A stretch of 64,000 nucleotides of DNA. Origin: Streptomyces sp. NBC_01460. Lineage in GTDB: Bacteria; Actinomycetota; Actinomycetes; Streptomycetales; Streptomycetaceae. The notes beneath the pieces are model-generated. The model saw nothing but the letters and a program-made list of their open reading frames with translations, searched no databases and was not told where the DNA came from. How positions within the stretch are numbered: the first letter of the stretch is position 1; each line of letters starts with the position of its first letter. Positions 56,438-64,000 of this stretch are shown here, one piece after another. Position numbers and translations under genes: made by a program. The stretch spans positions 7,750,001 through 7,814,000 of the forward strand of contig NZ_CP109473.1 in assembly GCF_036227405.1 (NCBI RefSeq), in the 5' to 3' direction.

Positions 56438-57109
56438 TCAGCCCGACTGGCGCGTCTCGACCAGCCGGGCGAAGACCACCACGTTCCCGTCGTAGCCGTC
56501 GGCCTTCGTGTAGCCCCCGCCGCAGGTGATGACCCTGAGCTCGGCGTATCCGGTGTCGCCGTACACCCGGGCGCCGGGGAAGTCGTGCTTGGAGAAGACC
56601 TCGACACCGTAGATCTCGAAGACCGCGACCCGGTTGTCGTAGCGGGACACCTCGATCCGGCCGCCCTTGTCGAGGGAACCCAGTCCGTAGAAGACCGCCG
56701 GGCCCGCGAGGTTGTCGACGTGACCGACCATCACCGCGGTGCCGCGCTGACCCGGCGCGATGCCGTTCTGGTACCAGCCGGCGAGGTTCGGGTCCTGGGG
56801 AGGCGGTGCCTCGATCCAGCCTGCCGGGTCCAGGTTCACATCGACGACGGGCGCGTCGACCTGGATCGAGGGAATCTGGATGCGCTCGGCCGGGGCGTAC
56901 GCGAGCGGCTGCACGGGCTCACCCTCGACCGGTGCGGAGACCGTCGTGTCCCTGGCGCCGGCCACGGAGGCCGCGGCGGCGGGCTGCGGCGGTCCCGGGG
57001 ACGTCTCCACACCGTTGCGCATGAGAGCGAGCCCGGTGAGCATCACCAGGGCGATCGCACCCCACGGCGTCCGTCTGCTCCGCTCGGCGCCCCACTGGTC
57101 CCGGCCCAT
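56438..57109 (-). CDS. Class F-like sortase
   Basis: A 223-residue protein from ATG 57109 with GGGAGAA upstream. It has an N-terminal transmembrane helix (AIALVMLTGLALM), a Pro/Ala-rich spacer, and a sortase domain with catalytic His130 (VMVGHVDN), Cys196 (VITCGGGY) and Arg215 (VFARL). Class F sortases of actinobacteria attach or process surface proteins. The neighbouring surface protein genes (57433, 58254) have membrane tails but no visible LPxTG motif, so the substrate is unclear. Confidence 0.88.
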   Translation of the reverse strand: MGRDQWGAERSRRTPWGAIALVMLTGLALMRNGVETSPGPPQPAAAASVAGARDTTVSAPVEGEPVQPLAYAPAERIQIPSIQVDAPVVDVNLDPAGWIEAPPPQDPNLAGWYQNGIAPGQRGTAVMVGHVDNLAGPAVFYGLGSLDKGGRIEVSRYDNRVAVFEIYGVEVFSKHDFPGARVYGDTGYAELRVITCGGGYTKADGYDGNVVVFARLVETRQSG

Positions 57110-57432
57110 GGTTCTCCCTTCGTCGCGACATCGTCACGCTAGGCGCGGGCGCGTGACGGGGCGATCAGGGAAGGGCGAACGGGTGGCGCCCGACCGGGCA
57201 CCCGCAGCGGGATCTGCTTTTCGGAGTAATGAGCGGATAAAAGTTCTGACGGACCGTGACCTGCGACTCCGTCAGATTCCTTGTGCGGCACACGGCGTGT
57301 CGGCTCACCGGGGTGGAGCAGTGCCGAAGTGCGACATGTGCGGTATCTGGTGAGGGTTCGTCATGGGACGCGTACACGTCGACTGATCCCGGAGGACATG
57401 ACTCCGGGGCGCTTCCCGCTGGAGGTTCGAAG
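57110..57432. promoter_or_regulatory. Divergent promoter region of sortase and Gly-rich surface protein
   Basis: There are 323 bases without a gene. It contains an AT-rich patch (57218-57245, GCGGATAAAAG) and an inverted repeat CTGACGG (57246-57252) / CCGTCAG (57269-57275), which may be a regulatory site. The ribosome site GGAGG is at 57421-57425. Confidence 0.45.
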
Positions 57433-58155
57433 ATGCGTGCTTCACGCGCTCTCGCGGTGACCGCGACCGCATTCGCGGCGGTCGGGCTCGCTTCCCCACT
57501 GGCCGTCGCCGGAGGTGGCCCGGGCAGCAACCCGAGCAACTTCCCGACCAACGTCACCGTCAACCCGTCCCGGGTCTTCCAGGGCGCCACGATGCAGGTC
57601 AGCGCGGAGGGCTGCGGCCGCTCCGGCGGCAGGGTGTGGTCGAACGCCTTCCCGACGGTGAACCTCTCGCCGGGGCGGGTCGGCTACGCCACCGCACGTA
57701 TCCGGGACAACGCGACGCCCGGTCAGTACAGCCTCTCCGTGCGGTGCAACACCAGCGACAACAACTTCGGCGGCGGTAACGGAGGTGACGGCGGCCAGGG
57801 CGGCAACGGAGGTGACCGCGGCCAGGGCAACGGTGGCCAGGGCGGTAACGGAGGCGACCGCGGTCAGGGCGGTGACGGCGGCGGCAACGGTGGCCAGGGC
57901 GGCAACGGTGGCCAGGGTGGCAACGGGGGCCAAGGCGGCAACGGCGGCCAGGGTGGCAACGGCAACAACGGTGACCCGGTCGCGACGGCCCGCTTCACCG
58001 TTCTCCCCTCGCGGGGCGCGCAGGGCGGCCTCGGCGGCTCGATGGGCCCCAGCTCCGTCGAGATGCAGGTCGGTGGCGGTCTCGTCGCGGCGGCAGCGGT
58101 CGGCGGTGCCGTCTTCGTCGTCCGTCGTCGCCGGATGAGCAATGCGGCGATCTGA
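57433..58155 (+). CDS. Secreted Gly/Asn-rich surface protein with C-terminal membrane anchor
   Basis: The 240-residue product has a signal peptide (ALAVTATAFAAVGLASPLAVAG), an Ig-like or beta-sandwich domain with Cys pairs (SAEGCGRSGG, SLSVRCNTSD), about 65 residues of GGQGGN-type repeats, and a C-terminal hydrophobic helix ending RRRRMSNAAI. It would be exported and held at the membrane. It resembles the neighbouring gene at 58254 in layout (N-terminal domain, linker, helix, basic tail), so the two are probably paralogues. No LPxTG motif. Confidence 0.82.
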   Translation: MRASRALAVTATAFAAVGLASPLAVAGGGPGSNPSNFPTNVTVNPSRVFQGATMQVSAEGCGRSGGRVWSNAFPTVNLSPGRVGYATARIRDNATPGQYSLSVRCNTSDNNFGGGNGGDGGQGGNGGDRGQGNGGQGGNGGDRGQGGDGGGNGGQGGNGGQGGNGGQGGNGGQGGNGNNGDPVATARFTVLPSRGAQGGLGGSMGPSSVEMQVGGGLVAAAAVGGAVFVVRRRRMSNAAI

Positions 58156-58188
58156 CGGCTCCAAGCTCCTGCCCGGCCCGATACGCCC

Positions 58189-58223
58189 GTCGCCCCGAGT
58201 CCTGGATCAGGACCCGGGGCGAC
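58189..58223. terminator. Bidirectional terminator between surface protein genes
   Basis: 16-bp arms GTCGCCCCGAGTCCTG / CAGGACCCGGGGCGAC with a single mismatch and 3-base loop, between convergent genes. Confidence 0.85.
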
Positions 58224-58253
58224 TGACGTGTGTCCGTACGCGGTGCCGAACCG

Positions 58254-58790
58254 TCAGTGCTGACGGCCGGTGCGTCGCTTGCGCAGGACGTAGAAGGCGC
58301 CGGCCGAGGCGACCGCCACCAGTGCCGAGCCGGCCGCGATCTCAGCGGGGTCCATGGTGTCGACGCTGCCGCCGAGACCGCCCAGCACGCCGCTGGGGGA
58401 GGCGGTGGAGCTGGTGGTGGGGGCGGTGGTGGGGGTACTGGTGGCACCGCTCGTGATGGTCAGGTTCGCCGACCGGGTCGTGGTGCCGCAACGGAAGGTC
58501 ACCTCGTAGACCGCGCCGCGCCTGGCGTCCGAGTCGACCGTGGCCGTGGCCGACCTCCCGCTGGGGATGGTGGTCGTGTCGAACACGCCCGAGAACGCGG
58601 TCGCGTCGGTGGTGCACCCCATGGCGCCGAGAGTGACCCGGCCTCCCGGCGCGACCGTCGAGGGAGTGATGGTCGGCGTGAACGAGGTGGACGTGCCGCC
58701 GGTCAGCACATCGGCCGATGCGGCCGATGCCGTCAGAAAGCAGGCGGCGGCGCCCAGCAGGGCGACGGGTGCGACACGTATCGCGCGCAT
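58254..58790 (-). CDS. Secreted surface protein with C-terminal membrane anchor
   Basis: The 178-residue product has a signal peptide (VALLGAAACFLTASAASA), a Thr/Ser-rich beta domain with two Cys (LGAMGCTTDA, EVTFRCGTTT), a Ser/Thr/Pro linker, and a C-terminal helix (AAGSALVAVASAGAFYVL) with the basic tail RKRRTGRQH. The same order is seen in the convergent Gly-rich protein; the Cys spacing is also similar. Role unknown, probably envelope. Confidence 0.8.
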   Translation of the reverse strand: MRAIRVAPVALLGAAACFLTASAASADVLTGGTSTSFTPTITPSTVAPGGRVTLGAMGCTTDATAFSGVFDTTTIPSGRSATATVDSDARRGAVYEVTFRCGTTTRSANLTITSGATSTPTTAPTTSSTASPSGVLGGLGGSVDTMDPAEIAAGSALVAVASAGAFYVLRKRRTGRQH

Positions 58791-58925
58791 GGTGAATCCT
58801 CCGGGTCCCGAGGAGCACCCGCGGAACGGATTTCCGCCAGACAGGAGAGATGCACCTCGATGCCGAAACGGTAGAAGCGCCGCATACCACCCGCTATCGG
58901 GGTCAGGCGAATGGGGCAGCCTTGT

Positions 58926-58951
58926 CCCCCGGCCGGCGGACCGGCCGGGGG
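58926..58951 (-). terminator. Terminator hairpin after the DUF4239 gene
   Basis: Perfect 11-bp arms CCCCCGGCCGG / CCGGCCGGGGG with a 4-base loop, 23 bases past the minus-strand DUF4239 stop. Confidence 0.75.
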
Positions 58952-58973
58952 CACGGCGGAGCGGGACGGGCGG

Positions 58974-59741
58974 CTATCCGCCCGTGGCGTGCGGGAACAG
59001 ATCGACGAACGGAGCCGTGGTCGCCGAGATGCCCCGGCCGAACGGCGCGTCGAAGTCCCAGATCAGGAAGAGCAGGAACGCGATCAGGACGCTGAAGAGG
59101 CCCGCCAGCAGCAGTTCCCGGAAGGTTCTGCGGATCTGGAGCGTGAAGATCAGGCCCACCGTGACCACGGCCCCGGTGATCAGCCCGAACCAGACCACTC
59201 CCGGCATGGTCGCGCCCGCGTTCTGCCCCCGGGCTCCGCGCGCGTCGTCGACGGCGGCCACCTGGTCCACCAGCGGCTGGTACGCCTGGCCCTCGTGGTC
59301 GTTCTGCGGCTTGTACTCCGTGACGTCGGCGCGCACCCGGTCGAGCAGCCTGGTGCCCTCCTCGGTGAGACCCCCGTGATCCGTCATCCACCTCCATTCG
59401 TCACCGACGACATGGGCGACGTACGCGTCGACGTCGGAGCGGATGCGGTCGCGCACCTCGACCGGGTAGACGGCCGACCGGGCACTCACCTCGTGGAGGG
59501 CCTGGGCCTCCAGGCGCACCGACTCCTGGGCGGCGCTACGGCCCTCCCACACTCCGGCGATGGCCAGGCCGAGGACGATCGCGTACACCACGCCGATCAT
59601 CATCGTCATGTACTCGATGACGTCGGGGGTCTCGGACGGATCGTCGTCGTCGGCGAGGCGGCGGTTGCTGAGAACGGCGGTGGTCAGGACGACGGCGCAG
59701 GCCGACGCCATGGCAATGGTCAGAACAAGCCATTCCGACAT
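58974..59741 (-). CDS. DUF4239-type membrane protein
   Basis: A 255-residue protein from ATG 59741: N-terminal helix (LVLTIAMASACAVVLTTAV), a second helix (MMIGVVYAIVLGLAIAGVW), a central helical domain outside or inside the membrane with VRLEAQALHEVSARSAVYP, and two C-terminal helices. This is the DUF4239 (bestrophin-like) layout. It may form a channel or scaffold; function unknown. The poly-proline gene ends 29 bases upstream on the same strand, so the two are probably co-transcribed. Confidence 0.83.
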   Translation of the reverse strand: MSEWLVLTIAMASACAVVLTTAVLSNRRLADDDDPSETPDVIEYMTMMIGVVYAIVLGLAIAGVWEGRSAAQESVRLEAQALHEVSARSAVYPVEVRDRIRSDVDAYVAHVVGDEWRWMTDHGGLTEEGTRLLDRVRADVTEYKPQNDHEGQAYQPLVDQVAAVDDARGARGQNAGATMPGVVWFGLITGAVVTVGLIFTLQIRRTFRELLLAGLFSVLIAFLLFLIWDFDAPFGRGISATTAPFVDLFPHATGG

Positions 59742-59770
59742 GGGTTCCCTTCTTCGGTCAGCTTCTTCGG

Positions 59771-60289
59771 TCAGCGGGAGGAGCGGGGGCGCAGCACGGC
59801 CACGGCGAAGACGGCGGGTGCGGTGATCACGAGGGTGAGCGAGACGAGCGACGGTCCGTTCCGGGGTGTCTTGCGGGGTGGTTTCCGGTAGGTGGGGAGT
59901 GCGACGGGCGCGGGGGGCGGTGGTGTCGGGCGCACGGTGGGCCGGGGCGGCGGCGGGCGTTCCGGTGCCGGTTCCGCTTTCGGGGGCGCCGGGGTGGGAG
60001 GGGGAGGTGGAGGAGGCGGCGGAGGCGGGGGAGGGGGCGGTGGTGGAGGCGGTGGCGGGGGCGGCGGTGGCGGCGGAGGGGGCGCGGGCTCGGGTTCGGG
60101 TTCGGGTTCGGCGATGACCGCGCCGCACCGCCCCTCTCCCGCCACCGCGATGGAGGAGCCGCCGTCCCCCTGCCCGATGGAGGCGACCGCGCAGTCGTCA
60201 CCGGCCGCCGGCAGCGGGACGGCGAGCAGCAGGAGAAGGGTGGCGGCCGTCAGCCGCCATATGCGTGATCCGTACACGCCGGGGAGCAT
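59771..60289 (-). CDS. Secreted/membrane protein with a 29-residue proline run
   Basis: The ATG at 60289 follows GGGAGGAAC. The 172-residue product has a signal peptide (LTAATLLLLLAVPLPAAG), a short domain with two Cys (DDCAVASIGQ, GEGRCGAV), an EPEPEPEP stretch, 29 consecutive prolines (codons 60082-59996), a Pro/Arg-rich region, and a C-terminal hydrophobic helix (LVSLTLVITAPAVFAVAVL) with a basic end. It looks like a small head domain on a rigid polyproline stalk. Long proline runs need EF-P for translation. Paralogous in layout to the two surface proteins nearby. Confidence 0.75.
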   Translation of the reverse strand: MLPGVYGSRIWRLTAATLLLLLAVPLPAAGDDCAVASIGQGDGGSSIAVAGEGRCGAVIAEPEPEPEPAPPPPPPPPPPPPPPPPPPPPPPPPPPPPPTPAPPKAEPAPERPPPPRPTVRPTPPPPAPVALPTYRKPPRKTPRNGPSLVSLTLVITAPAVFAVAVLRPRSSR

Positions 60290-60481
60290 GTTCCTCCCAG
60301 CCGCCGGACACGCGGACAGGGGACACGATTCGCCTGATGGTGGGGACATTCGGTGATTCGCGTTTGCGCCCGGCAAAACTTTTTCGCGGCTCTTTGAACA
60401 ACAGGCCACCGGCGGACCGTACCTAGGGCCACGAAAGGCGCGGACTCGCGTCCCGGACGGCAGAGCACATCGGGAGTCGAC

Positions 60482-61441
60482 ATGGATACCTGGCGGAACG
60501 CCTCGCTCGCGGTCACGGCGGTGGCCCTGTTGGCGCTGACGACGGCGTGCGGTCAGGAGAAGGGCAGCGCGTCCCCCAACGGCCAGGCCGTGGGCAACGC
60601 CGCCCCCGCACAACAGCCGGCGGACAGTGGCTACGGTTCCGACGGCGGGTACGGATCAGGCGCGGACACGGGCGCGGCACCGAAACGGGCCGGGCAACTC
60701 GCGGTGTGGGACAGCAAGAAACTGGGCGAGGTACTGACCGACAGCGAGGGATTCACCCTCTATCGATTCGACAAGGACACCGCCGAGCCGCCCGCGTCGA
60801 ATTGCGAGGGCGACTGTGCGAAGGCGTGGCCCGCGGTGCCCGCGGAGAGTGCCACGGCTGCCGCCGGCACCGAGGCCTCGCTGATCGGTGAGGTGACGAG
60901 GGCCGACGGAACCAAGCAGCTGACCGTCGCCGGGTGGCCGATGTACCGCTATGCCAAGGACACCGCTCCGGGTGATGCCAACGGTCAGGGCGTCGGAGGC
61001 ACCTGGTTCGCCGCCGCCCCCGACGGAAAGAAAGCGGCGGTGAACGCGGACGGGCCCTCCGGTGGCGCCGAGGCCGACCTTGCCGGACTTTCGGTCCGCA
61101 AGGACCCGGAACTCGGAGACGTCGTCGTCGACAAGCGCGGCATGACGGTTTACCGCTTCAAGAAGGACTCGGCGTGGCCGATGAAGTCAGCCTGCACCGG
61201 CGACTGCCTCGAGAAGTGGCCGGTCGTCCCTCCCGTGCAGAAGAATGACGTCGACGGAGTCACCACAAAGGGATTTGTCACCTTCAATCGCCCGGACGGC
61301 ATCCAGCAGCAGTCACTGGACTGCTGGCCCGTCTACACCTTCTCCGGTGACAAGAAGCCGGGCGACACCAACGGCCAGGGCGTCGGCGGGACATGGTACG
61401 CGGTCTCGCCCGACGCCAAGCTGGTCGGCGCCCCGAAGTAA
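60482..61441 (+). CDS. Lipoprotein with four COG4315-type repeats
   Basis: The 319-residue product has a lipoprotein signal with Cys23 (LALTTACGQ), a Gly/Ser linker and two tandem modules. Each module has a Cys-x3-Cys-x3-Trp-Pro element (CEGDCAKAWPAVP; CTGDCLEKWPVVP), a WPMYRY/WPVYTF strand and GDxNGQGVGGTW. These are the secreted repeats of unknown function (COG4315/PF03640). Streptomyces homologues often lie near ECF sigma genes or electron-transfer genes. The AT-rich upstream region (60362-60412) probably holds its promoter. Confidence 0.88.
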   Translation: MDTWRNASLAVTAVALLALTTACGQEKGSASPNGQAVGNAAPAQQPADSGYGSDGGYGSGADTGAAPKRAGQLAVWDSKKLGEVLTDSEGFTLYRFDKDTAEPPASNCEGDCAKAWPAVPAESATAAAGTEASLIGEVTRADGTKQLTVAGWPMYRYAKDTAPGDANGQGVGGTWFAAAPDGKKAAVNADGPSGGAEADLAGLSVRKDPELGDVVVDKRGMTVYRFKKDSAWPMKSACTGDCLEKWPVVPPVQKNDVDGVTTKGFVTFNRPDGIQQQSLDCWPVYTFSGDKKPGDTNGQGVGGTWYAVSPDAKLVGAPK

Positions 61442-61463
61442 AGCCCGAACACGCCCTGTGGTA

Positions 61464-61503
61464 CCGGTCCGTCGCCGCACGCGCACACGCAGCGACGGGC
61501 CGG
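61464..61503 (+). terminator. Terminator after the repeat lipoprotein gene
   Basis: 12-bp arms CCGGTCCGTCGC / GCGACGGGCCGG with one G-U pair and a 16-base loop, 22 bases after the stop. Confidence 0.6.
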
Positions 61504-61645
61504 TCGCACATGCCTGCGGTGTGTGACCAATAACGGATCTCTAATTTCCGTTTCCACTCGCTCTCTTGGCGGTCGATCAGTAGCCTCTGGTCAACACTGA
61601 CCATGAACATGGCCGGACCGCCGTGGCGACTTGTTGGAGACATCG

Positions 61646-62464
61646 ATGGAGCGTCCCGCCTGGGCACCGCAAGGCATAGACATCTCGGTGCCGAGCGTGT
61701 CTCGCATGTACGACTTCTACCTGGGCGGTTCGCACAATTTCGAGGTGGACAGGGAAGCGGCCCGCAAGGCCATGGAGTTCATGCCGGGCCTGCCCAAGGT
61801 CATGCAGGCGAATCGGGCCTTTATGCGACGGGCCGTGCAGTACGCCACGGAGGCGGGCGTCAATCAGTTCCTGGACATAGGTTCCGGCATACCGACCTTC
61901 GGCAATGTCCACGAGGTCGCCCAGGCGGCCGACCCCGAGGCCCGGATCGCCTACGTCGACCACGACTCGGTCGCGGTCGCACACAGCCAGGCGGTGCTCG
62001 AAGGCAACGAACGGGCCGTCATCGCCGCGGCGGACCTGCGCAAGCCCCGGGAGATCCTGGACAACCCGGAGGTCACCGGCCTCCTCGACCTGGACAGGCC
62101 GGTGGCGCTGCTGCTGGTGGCGGTGCTCCACTTCATCGAGGACACCGACGACCCGTACGCGGCGGTGGCCGAGCTGCGCGACGCGCTGGCTCCCGGCAGC
62201 CTGCTGGTCCTGACCCACGCCTCGTACGAGGGGATCCCGCTCAGCGAGGAGGAGGCGGGTGGGACGGTCGGTGTCTACCGCACCATCCGCAACCCGCTGA
62301 TCATGCGCTCGCGTGTCGAGATCAGCCGTTTCTTCGAGGGGTACGAGATGGTCGAGCCCGGGCTCGTCGCCATGCCCGAGTGGCGTCCGGAGTCTCCCGA
62401 GACCCTCGCGCAGGAAGACCCGTTCGCCTTCTCGGGCTTCGCCGGGGTTGGGCGCAAGGCGTGA
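61646..62464 (+). CDS. SAM-dependent methyltransferase, PF04672 (DUF574) family
   Basis: A 272-residue protein from ATG 61646 with GGAGA upstream. Family landmarks are PSVSRMYDFYLGGSHNFEVD, the SAM-binding FLDIGSGIPTFGNVHEVAQ, YVDHDSVAVAHSQAVL, and LLVAVLHFIEDTDDP. The family is abundant in Streptomyces, and its substrates are unknown. The stop overlaps the start of a GGDEF-EAL gene (GTGA), so the two are co-translated, which may link methylation to c-di-GMP signalling. Confidence 0.9.
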   Translation: MERPAWAPQGIDISVPSVSRMYDFYLGGSHNFEVDREAARKAMEFMPGLPKVMQANRAFMRRAVQYATEAGVNQFLDIGSGIPTFGNVHEVAQAADPEARIAYVDHDSVAVAHSQAVLEGNERAVIAAADLRKPREILDNPEVTGLLDLDRPVALLLVAVLHFIEDTDDPYAAVAELRDALAPGSLLVLTHASYEGIPLSEEEAGGTVGVYRTIRNPLIMRSRVEISRFFEGYEMVEPGLVAMPEWRPESPETLAQEDPFAFSGFAGVGRKA

Positions 62465-64000
62465 GCATTCCCGCCCAGTCGTCCGGTGCCCCGGACGCGG
62501 AACCCGACGGTCCCGAGGGCCGTCTCAGGAGATTCGCCACCATCTGGAGCCGGGCGATCTTCCCCTCCACGGCCACCTCCCTGACCCGCCCGGAGTTCGA
62601 GGAGCATCTGCTGCCGCTCGCCCGGGAGCTCAACGGCATCCTGCACACACGGGTCTTCGACGCGACACCGGCGCACCGCGTCGGAGCCGCGCTCGTCGCC
62701 GCGCACTGCACGGATCCCGACGCCCTGAGCTCGACCCTCGGCGTCGTCGACTCCTATCTGGTCCTCTACTGCGGCGGCAACGGGCCGGTCGACCTGTCGA
62801 CGGAGGACAGCCGGGCCCGGTGCGCACGGATCCAGCACGCGCTGGCCGGCGGTTTCACCCAGGCGCTGCGGGAGCGCACGCTCGCCGAGCAGGAGGCGAT
62901 CGCCCGCTCGGCGCTCACCGCCCGCTCGCACGCCGAGCAGGCGCTGCACGCCACCGAGGCGCGCTTCCGGGCCGTGTTCAAGGACGCCGCCATCGGGATC
63001 GGCATCGCCGACCTCGAAGGGAACATCCTGGAGATCAACGACACCCTGACCCGGATGTTCGGAGGCCTGGAGAACCACGTCCGCAGCCACAAGGTGAACG
63101 AGTGGGTGCACCCCGAGGACTCGCCTCACGTCTGGAGGTACTACGACGAGCTCGTGCGGGGCGAACGCGAGCACTACAGCGTCGAGAAGCCGTACTACCG
63201 CAACGACGGCACCGTGCTGTGGACCAACCTCACCGTCTCGCTCCTGCGGGATTCGGAGGGGCGGCCCGAGTACCAGCTGGCGCTCATGGAGGACACCACG
63301 GAGAAGCGGCTGCTCAACCTGCGGCTGCGCTACGAGGCCACCCACGACGCGCTCACCGGACTCCCCAACCGGACGCTGTTCTTCGAGCGTCTCGAGAAGG
63401 CCCTCACGCCCAGGGACGGCATGCGCTTCGGGCTCTGCTACCTCGACCTCGACGGCTTCAAGGCGATCAACGACAGCCTGGGACACGCGGCGGGGGACCG
63501 GCTCCTGGTCGAGGTCGCCGACCGGCTGCAGAGCTGCGCGACGGCCCCGGGCGAGATGGTCGCGCGGCTCGGCGGCGACGAGTTCGTGGCCCTCACGACC
63601 GGACCGCGCACCCAGGACGAGGTGCACGAGCTGGCCGGGCGCATCCTCTCGGCGCTCGCCACACCGATCCGCCTCGACGGCCGGGAGCTGACCGTACGCG
63701 GATCCATCGGCGTCGTCGAAGGCCCTTCGGGTGAACGCACCGCCGCCGAGGTGCTGCGCAGCGCGGACATCACGATGTACCGGGCCAAGGCGGCGGGCGG
63801 GAACCGGTTCGCCCTCTCCGACGCCGAGGCCGACGCCCGCGCCATCACCCGGCACGGACTGACCACCGCGCTCCCGGCGGCGCTGGACCGGGGCGAGTTC
63901 TTCATCGAGTACCAGCCGCTCGTGCACCTCGGCGACGGAAGCGTGCACGGCGCCGAGGCCCTGGTGCGCTGGTGCCATCCGCAGCACGGCGTGCTCGGCC
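62461..64000 (+). CDS. PAS-GGDEF-EAL cyclic-di-GMP protein (C-terminus beyond window)
   Basis: GTG at 62461 overlaps the methyltransferase stop. Of the 513 codons visible, the first about 160 form an uncharacterised helical domain. A PAS domain follows (about 169-285; FRAVFKDAAIGIGIADLEGN), then a GGDEF domain with intact GGDEF at 371-375 (ARLGGDEFVAL), and the beginning of an EAL domain (EYQPLVHLGDGSVHGAEALV, Glu499). The receiver-like inhibitory RxxD site before GGDEF is absent. It could both make and break c-di-GMP, as RmdA/RmdB-type Streptomyces proteins do. The rest of EAL lies outside the window. Confidence 0.92.
   Translation, partial: MSIPAQSSGAPDAEPDGPEGRLRRFATIWSRAIFPSTATSLTRPEFEEHLLPLARELNGILHTRVFDATPAHRVGAALVAAHCTDPDALSSTLGVVDSYLVLYCGGNGPVDLSTEDSRARCARIQHALAGGFTQALRERTLAEQEAIARSALTARSHAEQALHATEARFRAVFKDAAIGIGIADLEGNILEINDTLTRMFGGLENHVRSHKVNEWVHPEDSPHVWRYYDELVRGEREHYSVEKPYYRNDGTVLWTNLTVSLLRDSEGRPEYQLALMEDTTEKRLLNLRLRYEATHDALTGLPNRTLFFERLEKALTPRDGMRFGLCYLDLDGFKAINDSLGHAAGDRLLVEVADRLQSCATAPGEMVARLGGDEFVALTTGPRTQDEVHELAGRILSALATPIRLDGRELTVRGSIGVVEGPSGERTAAEVLRSADITMYRAKAAGGNRFALSDAEADARAITRHGLTTALPAALDRGEFFIEYQPLVHLGDGSVHGAEALVRWCHPQHGVLG

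Noticed and set aside
57775..57965. Short tandem repeats resembling a repeat array
   Set aside because: These are in-frame GGQGGN codon repeats of a surface protein, with no spacers; not a CRISPR array.
59892..60356. Plus-strand frame encoding a poly-glycine protein
   Set aside because: Antisense of the proline-run protein, which has a signal peptide and a strong ribosome site.

Overview
The window is high-GC actinobacterial DNA. GTG starts that overlap the preceding stop as GTGA are frequent, ECF sigma factors, SpoIIE-type phosphatases and a PF04672 methyltransferase are present, and nearly all third codon positions are G or C. All of this points to Streptomyces or a close relative. No rRNA, tRNA, insertion sequence or CRISPR array was seen.

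Region 1 (1-3335): a sugar ABC-transporter binding lipoprotein, cut by the window edge, diverges from its likely ROK-family repressor. A small HTH protein follows.

Region 2 (3389-24103, possibly to 25521): a carbapenem biosynthetic gene cluster. Gene content and order match the thienamycin (thn) cluster of Streptomyces cattleya from E to T: thnE-F-G-H-I-J-K-L-M-N-O-P-Q-R-T. ThnE (carboxymethylproline synthase) and ThnM (beta-lactam synthetase) should make the bicyclic carbapenam. Three cobalamin-binding radical SAM enzymes (ThnK, L, P), two Fe/2-oxoglutarate oxygenases (ThnG, Q) and the CoA-trimming set ThnR/ThnH/ThnT should install the C6 side chain and the C2 cysteaminyl side chain. ThnF is an N-acetyltransferase, ThnJ an exporter and ThnI a LysR-type regulator. 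The cluster differs from thn in four ways: a PAPS-type sulfotransferase beside thnE, a second degenerate crotonase between thnQ and thnR, no thnS beta-lactamase, and no thnU SARP regulator in the window. The sulfotransferase suggests a sulfated olivanic-acid or epithienamycin-type product (inference). A ureohydrolase-like protein that has lost its metal ligands sits at the right edge.

Region 3 (25764-29408): a LacI-type regulator with its own operator, a secreted RPF/LysM/M23 cell-wall hydrolase, and a DMT-family permease.

Region 4 (29636-34525): a stress-signalling block on the minus strand: SigB-type sigma factor, receiver-PP2C phosphatase, CHASE3 histidine kinase, stand-alone receiver, and RsbW-like ATPase.

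Region 5 (34756-47865): MFS permease, an unusual SDR with a Cys4 element, a 57-residue orphan peptide gene bounded by terminators, a three-gene membrane operon (LMF-like, DUF1990, YndJ), a PAS-GAF-PP2C-ATPase phosphatase with paired TTGAAC-N2-GTTCAA operators upstream, a wax ester synthase, an aldo/keto reductase plus lactonase pair, and an Fpg/Nei glycosylase.

Region 6 (47873-53396): a LytTR regulator / small membrane protein / Na+:solute symporter / LytS kinase module, two short zinc-binding anti-sigma-like proteins, and an ECF sigma factor.

Region 7 (53654-64000): cell-envelope genes (CapA-like lipoprotein, polysaccharide deacetylase, class F-like sortase, two membrane-anchored surface proteins, DUF4239 protein, a poly-proline protein, a repeat lipoprotein), a universal stress protein, and a PF04672 methyltransferase translationally coupled to a PAS-GGDEF-EAL protein cut by the window edge.
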